In this document: in pieces, positions 9,434 through 18,807 of the stretch
Position numbering within the stretch: position 1 is the first letter of the stretch
How the letters are laid out: every line of letters starts with the position of its first letter
Assembly (NCBI GenBank): GCA_019136135.1
Contig: JAGVUR010000208.1
Coordinates: forward strand, 1-40,622
Direction: 5' to 3'
From: Verrucomicrobiota bacterium
Lineage (GTDB): Bacteria; Verrucomicrobiota; Lentisphaeria; Oligosphaerales; Oligosphaeraceae
DNA length: 40,622 nucleotides
The notes under the pieces: model-generated
What the model saw: the letters and a program-made list of their open reading frames with translations, nothing else
Told to the model about the DNA's origin: nothing
The model's database searches: none
Program-made: the position numbers and the translations under genes

Positions 9434-9655
9434 GCATGGAGCAAAAATTCTTCCAGGACGATCAAGCATCAGGTTGATTGCTGACCACACAACCTCCGAC
9501 GTATGATTTGCATTTCAAAGTTCGGCCGTAGATATTATCCGTTGACCGGTCACTCTTACGCCTGCCGCCACCGCCAAACCGGTTTCCGACGACGTCTGCT
9601 CGACCGTGCATCGACCAGTTTTATCCTACTCTAGCTAATCAGGGAGATTGACATC

Positions 9656-12600
9656 ATGCCGTCGTCCACGTTTCAACGCACCTTGTCTGTCCTGGCGTTG
9701 CTGTTCGCCTTGTCTGCCACCGCCGATGTCCGACTCTGGCCGTTCTTCTATGCCAAGACCGACCCGGTCGATCATCAAAACAAGCTGGAAATATTCTGGC
9801 CGCTGTACTCCCGCGATGCCAACGAGCGGCGGACAGCGCACCGAATCCTCAGCTTCCAGCGCGAATTTCCCGACCAGTATCCCTGGCAGGCCTACTTCCT
9901 TTGGCCGTTAACCGGCCTGCGCCTCGGCAACGGCCATGACGCCTGGCTCTTCCCCTTCCTATGGAGCGGCAACGACGGCGACCACCGGAACCACAACAGC
10001 CTGTTCCCGTTATGGATCTACTACCGCAACAGGGATTACAGGACGCTCAACGTCGCCATTCTCAACCACAACTCCTGGTCAAAACAGCATCATTCCCACT
10101 ACCTCTTTCCGCTTTGGTGGGCCAAATGGGCTGAATATGACCACTACAAAATGTACTCGCACGGGCTGTTTCCATTGTACAGCCTTTATCGCAATGAAAA
10201 TAACGACCCAAGGCGCCCTGAGTTCTCTGCCCAGCAACGCCGAGGCAATGTGACCTTGGCATACTGGAACCAGCAAAGCTACAAGGACAAGAAACACCGC
10301 CGCCGCGACCAGGCCTCCTTCGGCATCTTCCCTATTGCCCACCGGTCGCAAAAAGATTCCCTGCACTGGGACGAGAAAACGAATACTGGCTATAGCACCG
10401 ACCACCAGACCTCGCTGTATCTCTTTCCCTACAAGCAAAAGACACGCCTCCGCCAGCAGCTTCCAACTCCGCCAGAACCCGACCAGGACTACAGGGAAAT
10501 GACCGGCACGATCCGCCGCCAGAAGCATTCCCGACGCCTCTTTCCCCTCTACTATGATTTGAGCAGGACAACCTACACGGCAGACTCCACCCTCTCAGGC
10601 GCCCGACGCAATATCTGGATTTTCCCCTATTGGTACTCGTACCGCGCAAAAATCAAGCCCGCCACTGAAAACCAGTCCCCACCAATCAAAAACACAACTA
10701 ATCCCAAGCAGTCCGCCCGGGAAAAATACACCTCCCGCCACATGGTGCCCCTGCTTTTCAATCGCCGGAACACGACCTGGATCAATCCCGACGCCGAGAC
10801 GCCGCTGGTCGCCTCCGACAACACCTTCTACTTGTTCCCGTACTACCGGTCAACCTATGACAGCGCGGATTCGGAATCGGCCAACAACTTTTTCCTGCTC
10901 GGAGGCTGGGGACACTCCACCCAGGCAAAGCCTGCGTACAACAAGCACTACTCCTACCTGTTCCCATTCCTGTTCTACAAGCACCAAGCCAAGTCGGCGC
11001 CGCCGGAAAAACCGGACGAAGACTGGGCTGATACCAAGCTTTGGGTTTTCCCCTATTGGCGACACCGCAGTCACATCGGAAACCAGGAAAAACGCACGGA
11101 CTTCCTCTTCCCGCTCTATCTGCGCAGCTACCAAGCGCATGCAGAGGACCGTACCTGGTGGACGGTGCTGGTCGGCGCCGGCGAAACCCAGGTACCAGAG
11201 TACCTGAAACGCAAATACGACCTCAATACCAGATCATCGTCCAACTGGCAAAACCAAACCGAAAGCACTCGCTTTTTCTTCCCGTTCTGGAGCCAAAAAC
11301 ATACCGGAACGACCCGATCCTGGAATATCCTCCCGATGCTCTGGCACAGCCATAGCATCGATGCCGAAAGCACGACGACCACGAGCAACACCTACCCGCT
11401 TTTGCTCAGCAACAGCCGCCGAAGCATCACCGAAAACGGTCAGGAAAGCACCCGCAACACCTACCTGTTGGGACTGGGCGGTTGGCGCCGAAGACGGGAA
11501 AACGTCCCTGCCAACCCGCAAACAACCTCCTTGCGACACCATCTATTCCCATTATGGAGCCACAAGAAGTCGTCGAGCGGCGTCAAGACCTCCATGCTGC
11601 TGCCGCCTTTCTCCTATCGGGTTGTCAACCACACCCCAGCCCGAGAATCAAGCCTGGCGCAAACCCGATCCCTTGCCATCCCCCACGCCTGGCTGCCCAT
11701 CTACAAAAGCAAGATCAGGACAAACAACGACCATACGACAAAAAGCAGCAAAAGCTGGCTGTTCCCCTTCTATGTCTACGAGACCAACCGCGAGGATGAC
11801 TTCTCGCGCTTCTCATTCCTGTGGTGGCTGTATCACCGGGAGCGTTCCCACGGCGAAATCCGCGCCTGGGGTCTGGGCGGAGGCTTGGCCAATTACTATG
11901 AAAAAGACGTCAACGGCTTTGTCGAACGCAGCTTCCTCTATCGCTTGTATCACCGCGAGGAGCGCAGCTGGTTCGAGGAAGTGGAAATCATGCCGTTCTA
12001 TTACAGCAACCACCAGGAGGACAACAGCGGTGGCTGGTCCGTGCTTGGCGGCATGTTCGGCAGCCATCGTGACGGCAACGTCAAGACCACCCGCTTCTTC
12101 TTCATACCCTTCCGAACGACGGTCAAGTCAATACAGCCGCTCGATGCGACCGAAAATACCCAGCGACATCTTAAATACGCCCTTAACTACCTAGAAGCCA
12201 GGCGCTTCGACCGAGCCGCAATCGAATTCATCTTTGCCGAAGGCAGCTATGAAACCGATGCTGTCATCCTCGACCAGGCCGGCGATGCCTTTGCCCAGGC
12301 TAACGCCGACCACTTCCAGGAGTTCTTCCGCCGAGACCTGCCCTCCTCCCTGTCCAAGATTTCGGACAAGGCCCAACGCTACCGCCAAGATGGCTCCGGG
12401 CGAAAGCTGCGCCAACGCGCTATCGAACTCTATCGCCAAGCGATAGCCAATGGCGCCAACCAGGACGACCTTGACCTGAAAATCGCCGTCTGTCACATGC
12501 TCAATGGCGAGTCAGGCAGCGCCGAGGCTATCCTCAAGGATCGTTTCAAGCGCACAGGGGACTTCCATCATGGCATTGATTGCCTCCGTTTGCAGAAGCC

Positions 12601-13711
12601 ATATAAGGAAATGTCCCCGGAGGTCATCGCCGAGCTGCGCCGGCGCTACCCGCAATATGCCCTGGTCCACCATCTCAAGGCGATGAACGACATGTACAAG
12701 GAACAGTTCGGCGAGCTCTGTCCCTATGATTGCCTCAGTCAATCACGCATGAAAGATGTGTCCCCCGAAGTACAAGAAAAGCTCGCCGCCGCCTTGGCCG
12801 AGGCCATGGCGATCCTGAGCCAGACGATTGCCCTGCCTCAGGTTGACTACCCGCCAGTCCGACCAGTACGGCTGCCGAAGCCCCTGCCGAACCTGATCCA
12901 TAACAGCCATGCGCACCAAACAACGACAGACGGGCTGCCGACGCCAACCGCCGTTCGAGGCCTGGCCGCCAAGACGATGCTTGGAATCCTAACCCAGCAA
13001 TACTGGGAGCTACAGAACAAGAAGGAGCCCACGCCGGAGGACTATGCCGAGAAACGCCGCTTGCTGACCGAAATGATGACCTATCTGCCCTTGTTGCAAG
13101 ACGTCAAAAGCGAGAATTTCCATGATTTCTGCCGAATGCACCGGCTATGTTATAACGACGAGTTACGCCTTCTCAATGATTTGCTCAAAGTCCAGGCGAA
13201 AATCCCTGCCTCGATGCTAGAAGCACCTGCTGATTCGCTTTCCACACTGGCAAAAGATTGCGCTGGCATGATCAGCTCGATGCGCCGTCAACTGTCTTAT
13301 CTCACCCGCTGGGATGCCAAGCTGGTGTCAGGGCAGCCCTCTTCGCTCGGCGTCGGTCCCTTTGTCACCAAGGATTGTGGGAACGGCTATGTCGATCTCG
13401 ACTTTATCTTCGGTTGTGTTGACAAATGCACAGTCGAGGCCACCACGACCGTCGTCGCTGAAAAGGCCCAGGAAGCCGTGCTGCTCCTGGGCTTCGACCG
13501 CGAACTGACCGCCGAACTGAACGGCCATGTCGTTTTCGGTCCTAAGCGCGTTCGCATCGCCCGGCGCGACGAGCATCGGGTGCCGATTCAGCTCCAGGCA
13601 GGTTCCAACAACCTTAAGTTCCTGGTGAAAGACGACAAGCTCAGCTTTGGCTTCTATGCCCGCTTGACAACTCCCGATGGCGAACCGATCTTCTTCCCGA
13701 ACAAGAAGTAA
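9656..13711 (+). CDS. Giant exported 'LFPL' repeat protein
   Basis: A 1351-residue protein of no family I can name. After a signal peptide (LSVLALLFALSATA), residues 24 to about 825 carry roughly 30 degenerate units built on an aromatic strand: LFPL, IFPYWYSYR, LFPFLFYKH, VFPYWRHRS. Each is followed by a charged or polar turn (NRD, RTD, NDGD). The alternation of aromatic strands with polar turns fits a large beta-barrel or multi-blade beta structure at the outer membrane. Residues about 840-1230 are helical and TPR-like (YALNYLEARRFDRAAIEFIF; QRAIELYRQAI). The last 110 residues look like a jelly-roll carbohydrate-type module (LTAELNGHVVFGPKRVRI; LQAGSNNLKFLVKDD). GGGAG lies 9 nt before ATG. 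The Sel1 gene follows after 49 bp, probably co-transcribed. Confidence 0.8.
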   Translation: MPSSTFQRTLSVLALLFALSATADVRLWPFFYAKTDPVDHQNKLEIFWPLYSRDANERRTAHRILSFQREFPDQYPWQAYFLWPLTGLRLGNGHDAWLFPFLWSGNDGDHRNHNSLFPLWIYYRNRDYRTLNVAILNHNSWSKQHHSHYLFPLWWAKWAEYDHYKMYSHGLFPLYSLYRNENNDPRRPEFSAQQRRGNVTLAYWNQQSYKDKKHRRRDQASFGIFPIAHRSQKDSLHWDEKTNTGYSTDHQTSLYLFPYKQKTRLRQQLPTPPEPDQDYREMTGTIRRQKHSRRLFPLYYDLSRTTYTADSTLSGARRNIWIFPYWYSYRAKIKPATENQSPPIKNTTNPKQSAREKYTSRHMVPLLFNRRNTTWINPDAETPLVASDNTFYLFPYYRSTYDSADSESANNFFLLGGWGHSTQAKPAYNKHYSYLFPFLFYKHQAKSAPPEKPDEDWADTKLWVFPYWRHRSHIGNQEKRTDFLFPLYLRSYQAHAEDRTWWTVLVGAGETQVPEYLKRKYDLNTRSSSNWQNQTESTRFFFPFWSQKHTGTTRSWNILPMLWHSHSIDAESTTTTSNTYPLLLSNSRRSITENGQESTRNTYLLGLGGWRRRRENVPANPQTTSLRHHLFPLWSHKKSSSGVKTSMLLPPFSYRVVNHTPARESSLAQTRSLAIPHAWLPIYKSKIRTNNDHTTKSSKSWLFPFYVYETNREDDFSRFSFLWWLYHRERSHGEIRAWGLGGGLANYYEKDVNGFVERSFLYRLYHREERSWFEEVEIMPFYYSNHQEDNSGGWSVLGGMFGSHRDGNVKTTRFFFIPFRTTVKSIQPLDATENTQRHLKYALNYLEARRFDRAAIEFIFAEGSYETDAVILDQAGDAFAQANADHFQEFFRRDLPSSLSKISDKAQRYRQDGSGRKLRQRAIELYRQAIANGANQDDLDLKIAVCHMLNGESGSAEAILKDRFKRTGDFHHGIDCLRLQKPYKEMSPEVIAELRRRYPQYALVHHLKAMNDMYKEQFGELCPYDCLSQSRMKDVSPEVQEKLAAALAEAMAILSQTIALPQVDYPPVRPVRLPKPLPNLIHNSHAHQTTTDGLPTPTAVRGLAAKTMLGILTQQYWELQNKKEPTPEDYAEKRRLLTEMMTYLPLLQDVKSENFHDFCRMHRLCYNDELRLLNDLLKVQAKIPASMLEAPADSLSTLAKDCAGMISSMRRQLSYLTRWDAKLVSGQPSSLGVGPFVTKDCGNGYVDLDFIFGCVDKCTVEATTTVVAEKAQEAVLLLGFDRELTAELNGHVVFGPKRVRIARRDEHRVPIQLQAGSNNLKFLVKDDKLSFGFYARLTTPDGEPIFFPNKK

Positions 13712-13760
13712 ATCATTATTTTTCAGGACAATCACCAAACTATCAAGGCAGAAGAATTAC

Positions 13761-15077
13761 ATGGCAAAGCAAGTTATGGACAACGATCAGGACGACAAGT
13801 TTGAAGCAGTCATCTTGTTCCATGAGGCTGCGGAACAGGGAGATGCTTACGCTCAGTATGCGTTGGGGGTGTGCTATAGAAACGGCCTCGGCGTTGAAAT
13901 GGACGAGATTGAAGCGGTCAAATGGTTCCGAAAAGCGGCGGAACAGGGAAACGCTGAGGCTCAGTGCAATATGGGCCTGTACTACGAAAATGGGCACATC
14001 TTTGACGAGGACGACCAAGAGGCGGTCAAATGGTACCGATTGGCGGCGGAACAAGGACACGCAGACGCCCAGAACAAGCTGGGGGCGTGCTATGTACTTG
14101 GCTATGGCGTTGCCGAGGACGATAAAGAAGCGGTCAAATGGTTCCGAAAAGCGGCGGAACAGGGAAACGATAGCGCTCAACTAGGTTTGGGCATGTGCTA
14201 TTGGGAAGGATACGGCGTTGCCAGGAACGATCAAAAGGCGACCAAATGGTTCCGAAAAGCGGCGGAACAAGGACACGCTGAGGCTCAATTTAAATTGGGG
14301 GTGTGCTACGAGATGGGGTACGGCGTTGAAATAGACGACCAAGAGGCGGTCAAATGGTACCGATTGGCAGCGGAACAAGGAAACGCTGAGGCTCAATTTA
14401 ATTTGGGAGTGTGCTGCGAGTTGGGGTGCGGCATTGAAACAGACGAACAAGAGGTGGTCAAGTGGTACCAAATGGCGGCGGAACAAGGACACGCAAGTGC
14501 TCAATGTAATTTGGGAATGTGCTACGAAGTAGGGTACGGCGTTGAAACAGACGAACAAGAGGCGGTCAAATGGTACCGATTGGCGGCAGAACAGGGAGAA
14601 GCTGAAGCTCAAAAAAATTTGGGCGAATGCTATTTCTTTGGCCGTGGCGTTGACCAAAACGAGAAGGAAGCGGTCAAATGGTTCTGCTTGGCTGTAGAGC
14701 AGGAAAACCCAGGTGCTCAAATCAATTTGGGCTATTGCTACGAAAGTGGCCGAGGCGTTGCCAAGGACGAACAAAAAGCAGTCAAATGGTACAGTATGGC
14801 AGCGGAACAGGGAAACGCTGTCGCCCAACTTAATTTAGGCAAGTGCTACGAAAATGGCATCGGCGTTGAGAAGGACGGGAAAGAAGCGGTCAAGTGGTTA
14901 CGCATGGCAGCGGAACAGGGAAACGCTGTCGCTCAACTTTATTTGAGCCAGTGCTATAGAAATGGCATCGGCGTTGCCAAGAATCAGCGAGAAGCGGACA
15001 AATGGTTTCGTTTGGCTGTGGAACAAGGAGATGACGCTGTTATGGAGGCACTAAAACCTCCAGATTATGATATCTGA
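13761..15077 (+). CDS. Sel1-repeat protein (11 repeats)
   Basis: A 438-residue protein made almost entirely of eleven Sel1-like (TPR-related) repeats of about 36 residues. The consensus is AEAQxxLGxCYExGxGVExDxxEAVKWYRxAAEQGN. There is no signal peptide, so it should be cytoplasmic, unlike its upstream neighbour. Sel1 proteins are scaffolds for protein-protein contacts. The repeats are also similar at the DNA level (GGCGGAACAAGG recurs), which suggests expansion by recombination. A short degenerate repeat (GDDAVMEALKPPDYDI) caps the C-terminus. I chose the ATG at 13761 because the upstream extension overlaps the previous gene and lacks repeat character; the ribosome site is weak (AGAAG). Confidence 0.9.
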   Translation: MAKQVMDNDQDDKFEAVILFHEAAEQGDAYAQYALGVCYRNGLGVEMDEIEAVKWFRKAAEQGNAEAQCNMGLYYENGHIFDEDDQEAVKWYRLAAEQGHADAQNKLGACYVLGYGVAEDDKEAVKWFRKAAEQGNDSAQLGLGMCYWEGYGVARNDQKATKWFRKAAEQGHAEAQFKLGVCYEMGYGVEIDDQEAVKWYRLAAEQGNAEAQFNLGVCCELGCGIETDEQEVVKWYQMAAEQGHASAQCNLGMCYEVGYGVETDEQEAVKWYRLAAEQGEAEAQKNLGECYFFGRGVDQNEKEAVKWFCLAVEQENPGAQINLGYCYESGRGVAKDEQKAVKWYSMAAEQGNAVAQLNLGKCYENGIGVEKDGKEAVKWLRMAAEQGNAVAQLYLSQCYRNGIGVAKNQREADKWFRLAVEQGDDAVMEALKPPDYDI

Positions 15078-15085
15078 ATTCAGAT
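15072..15085. repeat. 14-bp perfect palindrome over the sel1 stop codon
   Basis: ATCTGAATTCAGAT is a perfect 14-bp palindrome that includes the stop codon of the Sel1 gene and lies 58 bp before the esterase start. It could be an operator for the esterase/glycyl-radical pair or a chance palindrome; no second copy was seen. Confidence 0.35.
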
Positions 15086-15143
15086 TTGACACCACATCTA
15101 ATCCGAAGACTTTTTCTGAATCATCTTGATAGAGTAACAGGCA

Positions 15144-15983
15144 ATGAATAGCAAAGAGCGTGAAAACTGCAAGAATGCACCGGACAAATTGCTGGTGTTG
15201 CTGGCGGGGCAATCCAATATGTCGGGGCGGGGTTATGCCGAACCGGATGACCTGACCCCAATACCGAATCTATTGATGATCCGCCCGGACGGCAAATGGC
15301 AACTGGCAATTGAACCGATTACGAAAGACCGGGATTTTATCGGAACATTTCAGGCGTCGGGCGAAAAAGTGATTGGGGACGATCCTTTTGAAACCGTGCT
15401 TCCGGTAGGGGACCAGAAAGTTTGCGGAGTCGGTCCCGGGCGCACCTTCGGGCGTCTGCTGGCAGAAGCCAATCCGGATCGGATAGTCGGGCTGATTCCC
15501 TGCGCTGTCGGCGGCACATCGATTGCCGCATGGATGCCTGGCGGAATCGACGACTGGGATTCGAGCAATTATCCGTATGACAATGCGATAAAAAAGGCTC
15601 GCGAGGCTCAGAAAAGCGGAAAGATCGTAGCTGTCTTGTGGCATCAGGGGGAAAATGACGCAGGCAAAAAGACGGAAAACTATCTGGAAAAACTGCGGAC
15701 CGTCGTCCGAAATTTCAGGCGGGACTTACAGCTTGGTGTGGAGGTTCCCTTTATCGCCGGGGACATGGCGTCATTCTATCCTGAAAGCATCAGTTCGTAT
15801 ATTGATATTGTTGATCACGCTCTGGAGGTCCTTGCTTCGGAAGATCCATCTTTCCGCTATGTGCATACCAAGGATCTGACTCACCGTGGCGATCAAGTGC
15901 ATTATGACACGGCGTCCCAGCATGAACTCGGGCGACGCTACTACGAGGCATACCGGCAATTTTCGGAGAAAAGCAAAGGATAG
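15144..15983 (+). CDS. SGNH/sialate O-acetylesterase-like hydrolase
   Basis: A 279-residue protein of the SASA/DUF303-type SGNH hydrolase family, which removes acetyl groups from sialic acids or xylan-type sugars. The nucleophile block is LLAGQSNMSGRG (Ser about residue 23). The oxyanion elements are PCAVGGTSIAAW and WHQGENDAG. A C-terminal Asp/His dyad is DLTHRGDQVHYD. No signal peptide is seen, so it should act in the cytoplasm on an imported small molecule. The glycyl radical enzyme starts 13 bp after its stop, so the two are surely one transcript and probably consecutive steps: deacylation, then radical cleavage or elimination. The true substrate is unknown. Confidence 0.85.
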   Translation: MNSKERENCKNAPDKLLVLLAGQSNMSGRGYAEPDDLTPIPNLLMIRPDGKWQLAIEPITKDRDFIGTFQASGEKVIGDDPFETVLPVGDQKVCGVGPGRTFGRLLAEANPDRIVGLIPCAVGGTSIAAWMPGGIDDWDSSNYPYDNAIKKAREAQKSGKIVAVLWHQGENDAGKKTENYLEKLRTVVRNFRRDLQLGVEVPFIAGDMASFYPESISSYIDIVDHALEVLASEDPSFRYVHTKDLTHRGDQVHYDTASQHELGRRYYEAYRQFSEKSKG

Positions 15984-15996
15984 ACGGAGACGGAAA

Positions 15997-18126
15997 ATGA
16001 ACAATTTGCTTTTGCTCAGAGACTCCAGCCGCAAGGGACATCATTCCTTCGCAAGTGAAAAACTCGCGGGGCAAATGGACATTGCAACGTTTGACAACTT
16101 GCGTCCGCAACTGGAAAAGCAGTATGAACATGTCCATTATTCCCAGGAAAACTGCTGGTCGGAAGATCAGCTTCGCCAGGCCTGGGAAACGCATAAAAAG
16201 GAACATCCAGACGAGGAGCGGATCCTTTCGCGCGCGTTTCTCATTGCCCTGATCCTGAGGCATGCCCCTGTCGGGGAGGAGCCGTTCAATCCTTTCCCCG
16301 GTAAATTCCAGACTTTCGGCCTGCTTCAGGAGGATTTGAAAGAAGGATATAAACTGGCGGCGGAAAAGGTGCCCGGAGTCAATTGCAATGGCATCAACAT
16401 GGACTTGGGATTCAACTGGATGGTGGATCGCAGCCATGTGGCACCGGATTGGAAGGACCTGCTGGCACTGGGGCTTCCCGGCCTGATCAAGCGAGCAAAA
16501 AATGGCACTTCACCGCTCCATAACGCAGTAGTGATGGTTTACGAAGCACTGGCGGAATTCTGCCGCCGAGTTGCAATGATCAACGATAATCCAGCCTATG
16601 CGGAAATTGCCGATCATGCGCCGAAAACCCTCCACGAAGCCTTCGCGCTGGCTTATGTGCTGCATGATGCCATTGAATTTTCCGGCGAGGAAGTCCGGAC
16701 CATGGGTCGCTTTGATGCGCTCTATATTGACTTCTACCGGACCGATCTAGCCGAAGGCCGCTTGACCCGGGAATCCGCCAAGGAACTGATCAAATTCTTC
16801 ATGACCGCTTTTTACGCCCGGTATCAAGGAAAGCGATTCGGCAAGAATTTCTGTTTCGGACCTGATATCAATGAGCTTTCCTACCTGGAAATGGAAGCGT
16901 ACTATGAATTGAACACGGTTGATCCGAAACTTTCCGTGCTGGTTCGGGAAGACATGCCGCAGGACTTCGCCGAGCTGTATGCCCGCTGCATCCGTGACGG
17001 TCGGACCGCCATCGTTTCGCTCAATTACCAGGTGGTGGTAGATGGTTTGGTCCGACACGGCCGAACGCCTGAGGACGCCGCCGATTTTGTTCCGATCGGT
17101 TGTTACGAACCGGCTGTGGCAGGCAAGGAAATCTCCTGCTCCGGCTCCACCCATATTTATTTGCCCATCCCCCTGCTCAGCGTAATCAATTCCGGCAAGG
17201 ATTACGCAACATTTGAGGACTTCAAAACCGGCTACCTGGAACAAATCCGAAAAATCTCCACGCTCATGCAGGAGCAACAAATCCTTTGCGACCTGGCTTG
17301 GAAATATGTCAATCCCGTGCCGCTGCTTTCCGGAACTTTTGAATCCTGCATGGAAAGAGGCCGGGACATTTCCGATTCCGGGGCACTTTACAATACCACT
17401 GGATGTGTCTGCTCCTACCTGGCCGATACGGTCGATTCCCTCGAGGCAGTTCGTTATCTGGTATATGAGCAGAAACTCTGCACCTTGCCGGAACTGCGCC
17501 AGATTCTGAAAGACAACTGGAAGGGACATGAAAAGCTGCGTTCGACGGTATTGCGGAACCCCGCAAAATGGGGAAACAACAATCCGTGTGTCGATGCGCT
17601 TGCGGTCGAAGTCGCCTCTTTTGTCTCCAGGCTCCTGTTCAATCTGCCCAACGGGCGCGGCGGATCCTTTTTCCCGTCGCTCTACGGACAAATGGTTGTT
17701 GAGCGGGGAAAAGTTATCGGCGCGCTGCCTTCCGGCCGCCTTGCGGGCGAACCGATGTCCAAAAACATGGATGCGGTCATCGGCATGGATCGGAACGGGA
17801 TTACCGCATTGATGAATTCCGTCCTGAAAGTCGATATGCGTCAGTTCCCCTGCGGTACCTGCCTGGACATCATGCTTCATCCCTCCGCGGTTCGAGGCGA
17901 TGATGGGATACAGATACTGGTTTCAATCATCCGTACTTTCATCGCCCATGGCGGCAGCGGAATCCAGTTCAATATCTTCGACGCCGAAGTCCTGCGCGAT
18001 GCTCAGGTCAATCCGGAAAAATACAAGAATCTTCAGGTTCGCGTCTGCGGCTGGAATGTCCGCTTCACCGATCTGACTCCGGAAGCGCAGGAAACCTTCA
18101 TCCGCCAAGCGGAAGCAATCGCTTAA
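15997..18126 (+). CDS. Glycyl radical enzyme (PFL-like, substrate unknown)
   Basis: A 709-residue PFL-fold glycyl radical enzyme. The C-terminal radical loop RVCGWNVRF puts the radical glycine at residue 685. The active-site loop reads IGCYEP, with thiyl cysteine 369 and acid Glu371. This Cys-x-Glu pattern is typical of glycyl radical eliminases and dehydratases and lacks the Cys-Cys pair of pyruvate formate-lyase. It is shorter than the usual 780-860 residues. The ATG at 15997 is preceded by GGAGACGGAA and sits 13 bp after the esterase stop. The radical-SAM activase needed to form the radical is not in the window, so it must be supplied elsewhere. Substrate could be a diol, amino alcohol, sulfonate or similar small molecule; the sequence alone does not decide. 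Confidence 0.88.
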   Translation: MNNLLLLRDSSRKGHHSFASEKLAGQMDIATFDNLRPQLEKQYEHVHYSQENCWSEDQLRQAWETHKKEHPDEERILSRAFLIALILRHAPVGEEPFNPFPGKFQTFGLLQEDLKEGYKLAAEKVPGVNCNGINMDLGFNWMVDRSHVAPDWKDLLALGLPGLIKRAKNGTSPLHNAVVMVYEALAEFCRRVAMINDNPAYAEIADHAPKTLHEAFALAYVLHDAIEFSGEEVRTMGRFDALYIDFYRTDLAEGRLTRESAKELIKFFMTAFYARYQGKRFGKNFCFGPDINELSYLEMEAYYELNTVDPKLSVLVREDMPQDFAELYARCIRDGRTAIVSLNYQVVVDGLVRHGRTPEDAADFVPIGCYEPAVAGKEISCSGSTHIYLPIPLLSVINSGKDYATFEDFKTGYLEQIRKISTLMQEQQILCDLAWKYVNPVPLLSGTFESCMERGRDISDSGALYNTTGCVCSYLADTVDSLEAVRYLVYEQKLCTLPELRQILKDNWKGHEKLRSTVLRNPAKWGNNNPCVDALAVEVASFVSRLLFNLPNGRGGSFFPSLYGQMVVERGKVIGALPSGRLAGEPMSKNMDAVIGMDRNGITALMNSVLKVDMRQFPCGTCLDIMLHPSAVRGDDGIQILVSIIRTFIAHGGSGIQFNIFDAEVLRDAQVNPEKYKNLQVRVCGWNVRFTDLTPEAQETFIRQAEAIA

Positions 18127-18193
18127 CCCATATTCATGGTATAAGTTCTTCCAGTACAATGCATTAAAGAAGTTCGGAGAGCTGGCATCATGA

Positions 18194-18273
18194 GTAACCC
18201 CGGGCGGAGCGGAGCCTGGGGCAAGGCACACCCCGAAATCAAAGCCTTGGAAAGGCGACACTTGGATCAAGCG
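18194..18273 (+). repeat. REP-like dispersed element, copy A
   Basis: Two hairpins: CCCCGGGC/GCCTGGGG, and GCCTT/AAGGC with a 3-nt loop. The segment from 18213 matches 36469-36528 almost base for base, including the identical core GAAATCAAAGCCTTGGAAAG. This is an interspersed palindromic repeat shared by two intergenic regions of the window. Confidence 0.75.
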
Positions 18274-18519
18274 TCTTCATTTGCCGCAGCATATCCACGC
18301 CACGATAGTGCCGCACCCACGGGACTCTGGTCTTGCATGGAGAAAATAAATCTCCAATCGTTCGGAGTCATCAAGAATCATCCGGATTACCAAATGGATT
18401 GTGAATCTGGAAGATTGAAGATGTTTGTCGATGATTGTGCATGATTCTTGCTTGAAATTTTCCAAAAAAACGCGATTTTTTAGTGGTGCAAATAAGGCTT
18501 TAGCCCACCCAACCGTAAG

Positions 18520-18533
18520 GGGGCCTCCGCCCC
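18520..18533. repeat. GC-rich 5-bp hairpin
   Basis: GGGGC-CTCC-GCCCC, inside a GC-rich stretch that looks like another repeat element, but only one copy is present here. Confidence 0.35.
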
Positions 18534-18730
18534 TGAAATGTAATGCGCGCGAGGAAGCGGAAGAAGTCGAGGCGGGCGATGAGCCAGGCTGGGGGGGCGG
18601 AGAAAGTTGGAGGAATCAGGAATTATAACCTGGAGGGTCGAACCTAAACAAGGCAGTTGACGCCACGGCGCCTGTGATTTCATGACATTCTTTTGGGACT
18701 CGAGTGGGAAAGCATTGCCGCACGAATCCT

Positions 18731-18807
18731 ATTTGTGTCCATTTGTGTTTATTCGTGGTTCAAGCGTTTGTTTTCAGAACCACGAATAGACGCAAATAGA
18801 CACGAAT
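18731..18807. repeat. 31-bp inverted repeat with 15-nt loop
   Basis: The left arm (18731-18761, ending ATTCGTGGTTC) and right arm (18777-18807, starting GAACCACGAAT) pair over 31 bp. There are four differences, and each would be a G-U wobble in a plus-strand transcript. The arms are built on an imperfect 10-nt unit (ATTYGTGTYY). It lies between convergent genes and could act as a bidirectional 3'-end structure. Confidence 0.75.

Noticed and set aside
13743..14828. Minus-strand repeated open frames opposite the Sel1 gene
   Set aside because: Their periodicity is only the reverse reading of the Sel1 repeats.
16747..17880. Long minus-strand open frame inside the glycyl radical enzyme gene
   Set aside because: Antisense to the conserved active-site region; explained by codon bias of the real gene.
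18190..18444. 84-residue frame over the REP-like element
   Set aside because: It is a translation of the dispersed repeat; the second copy at 36.5 kb is not open in the same way.
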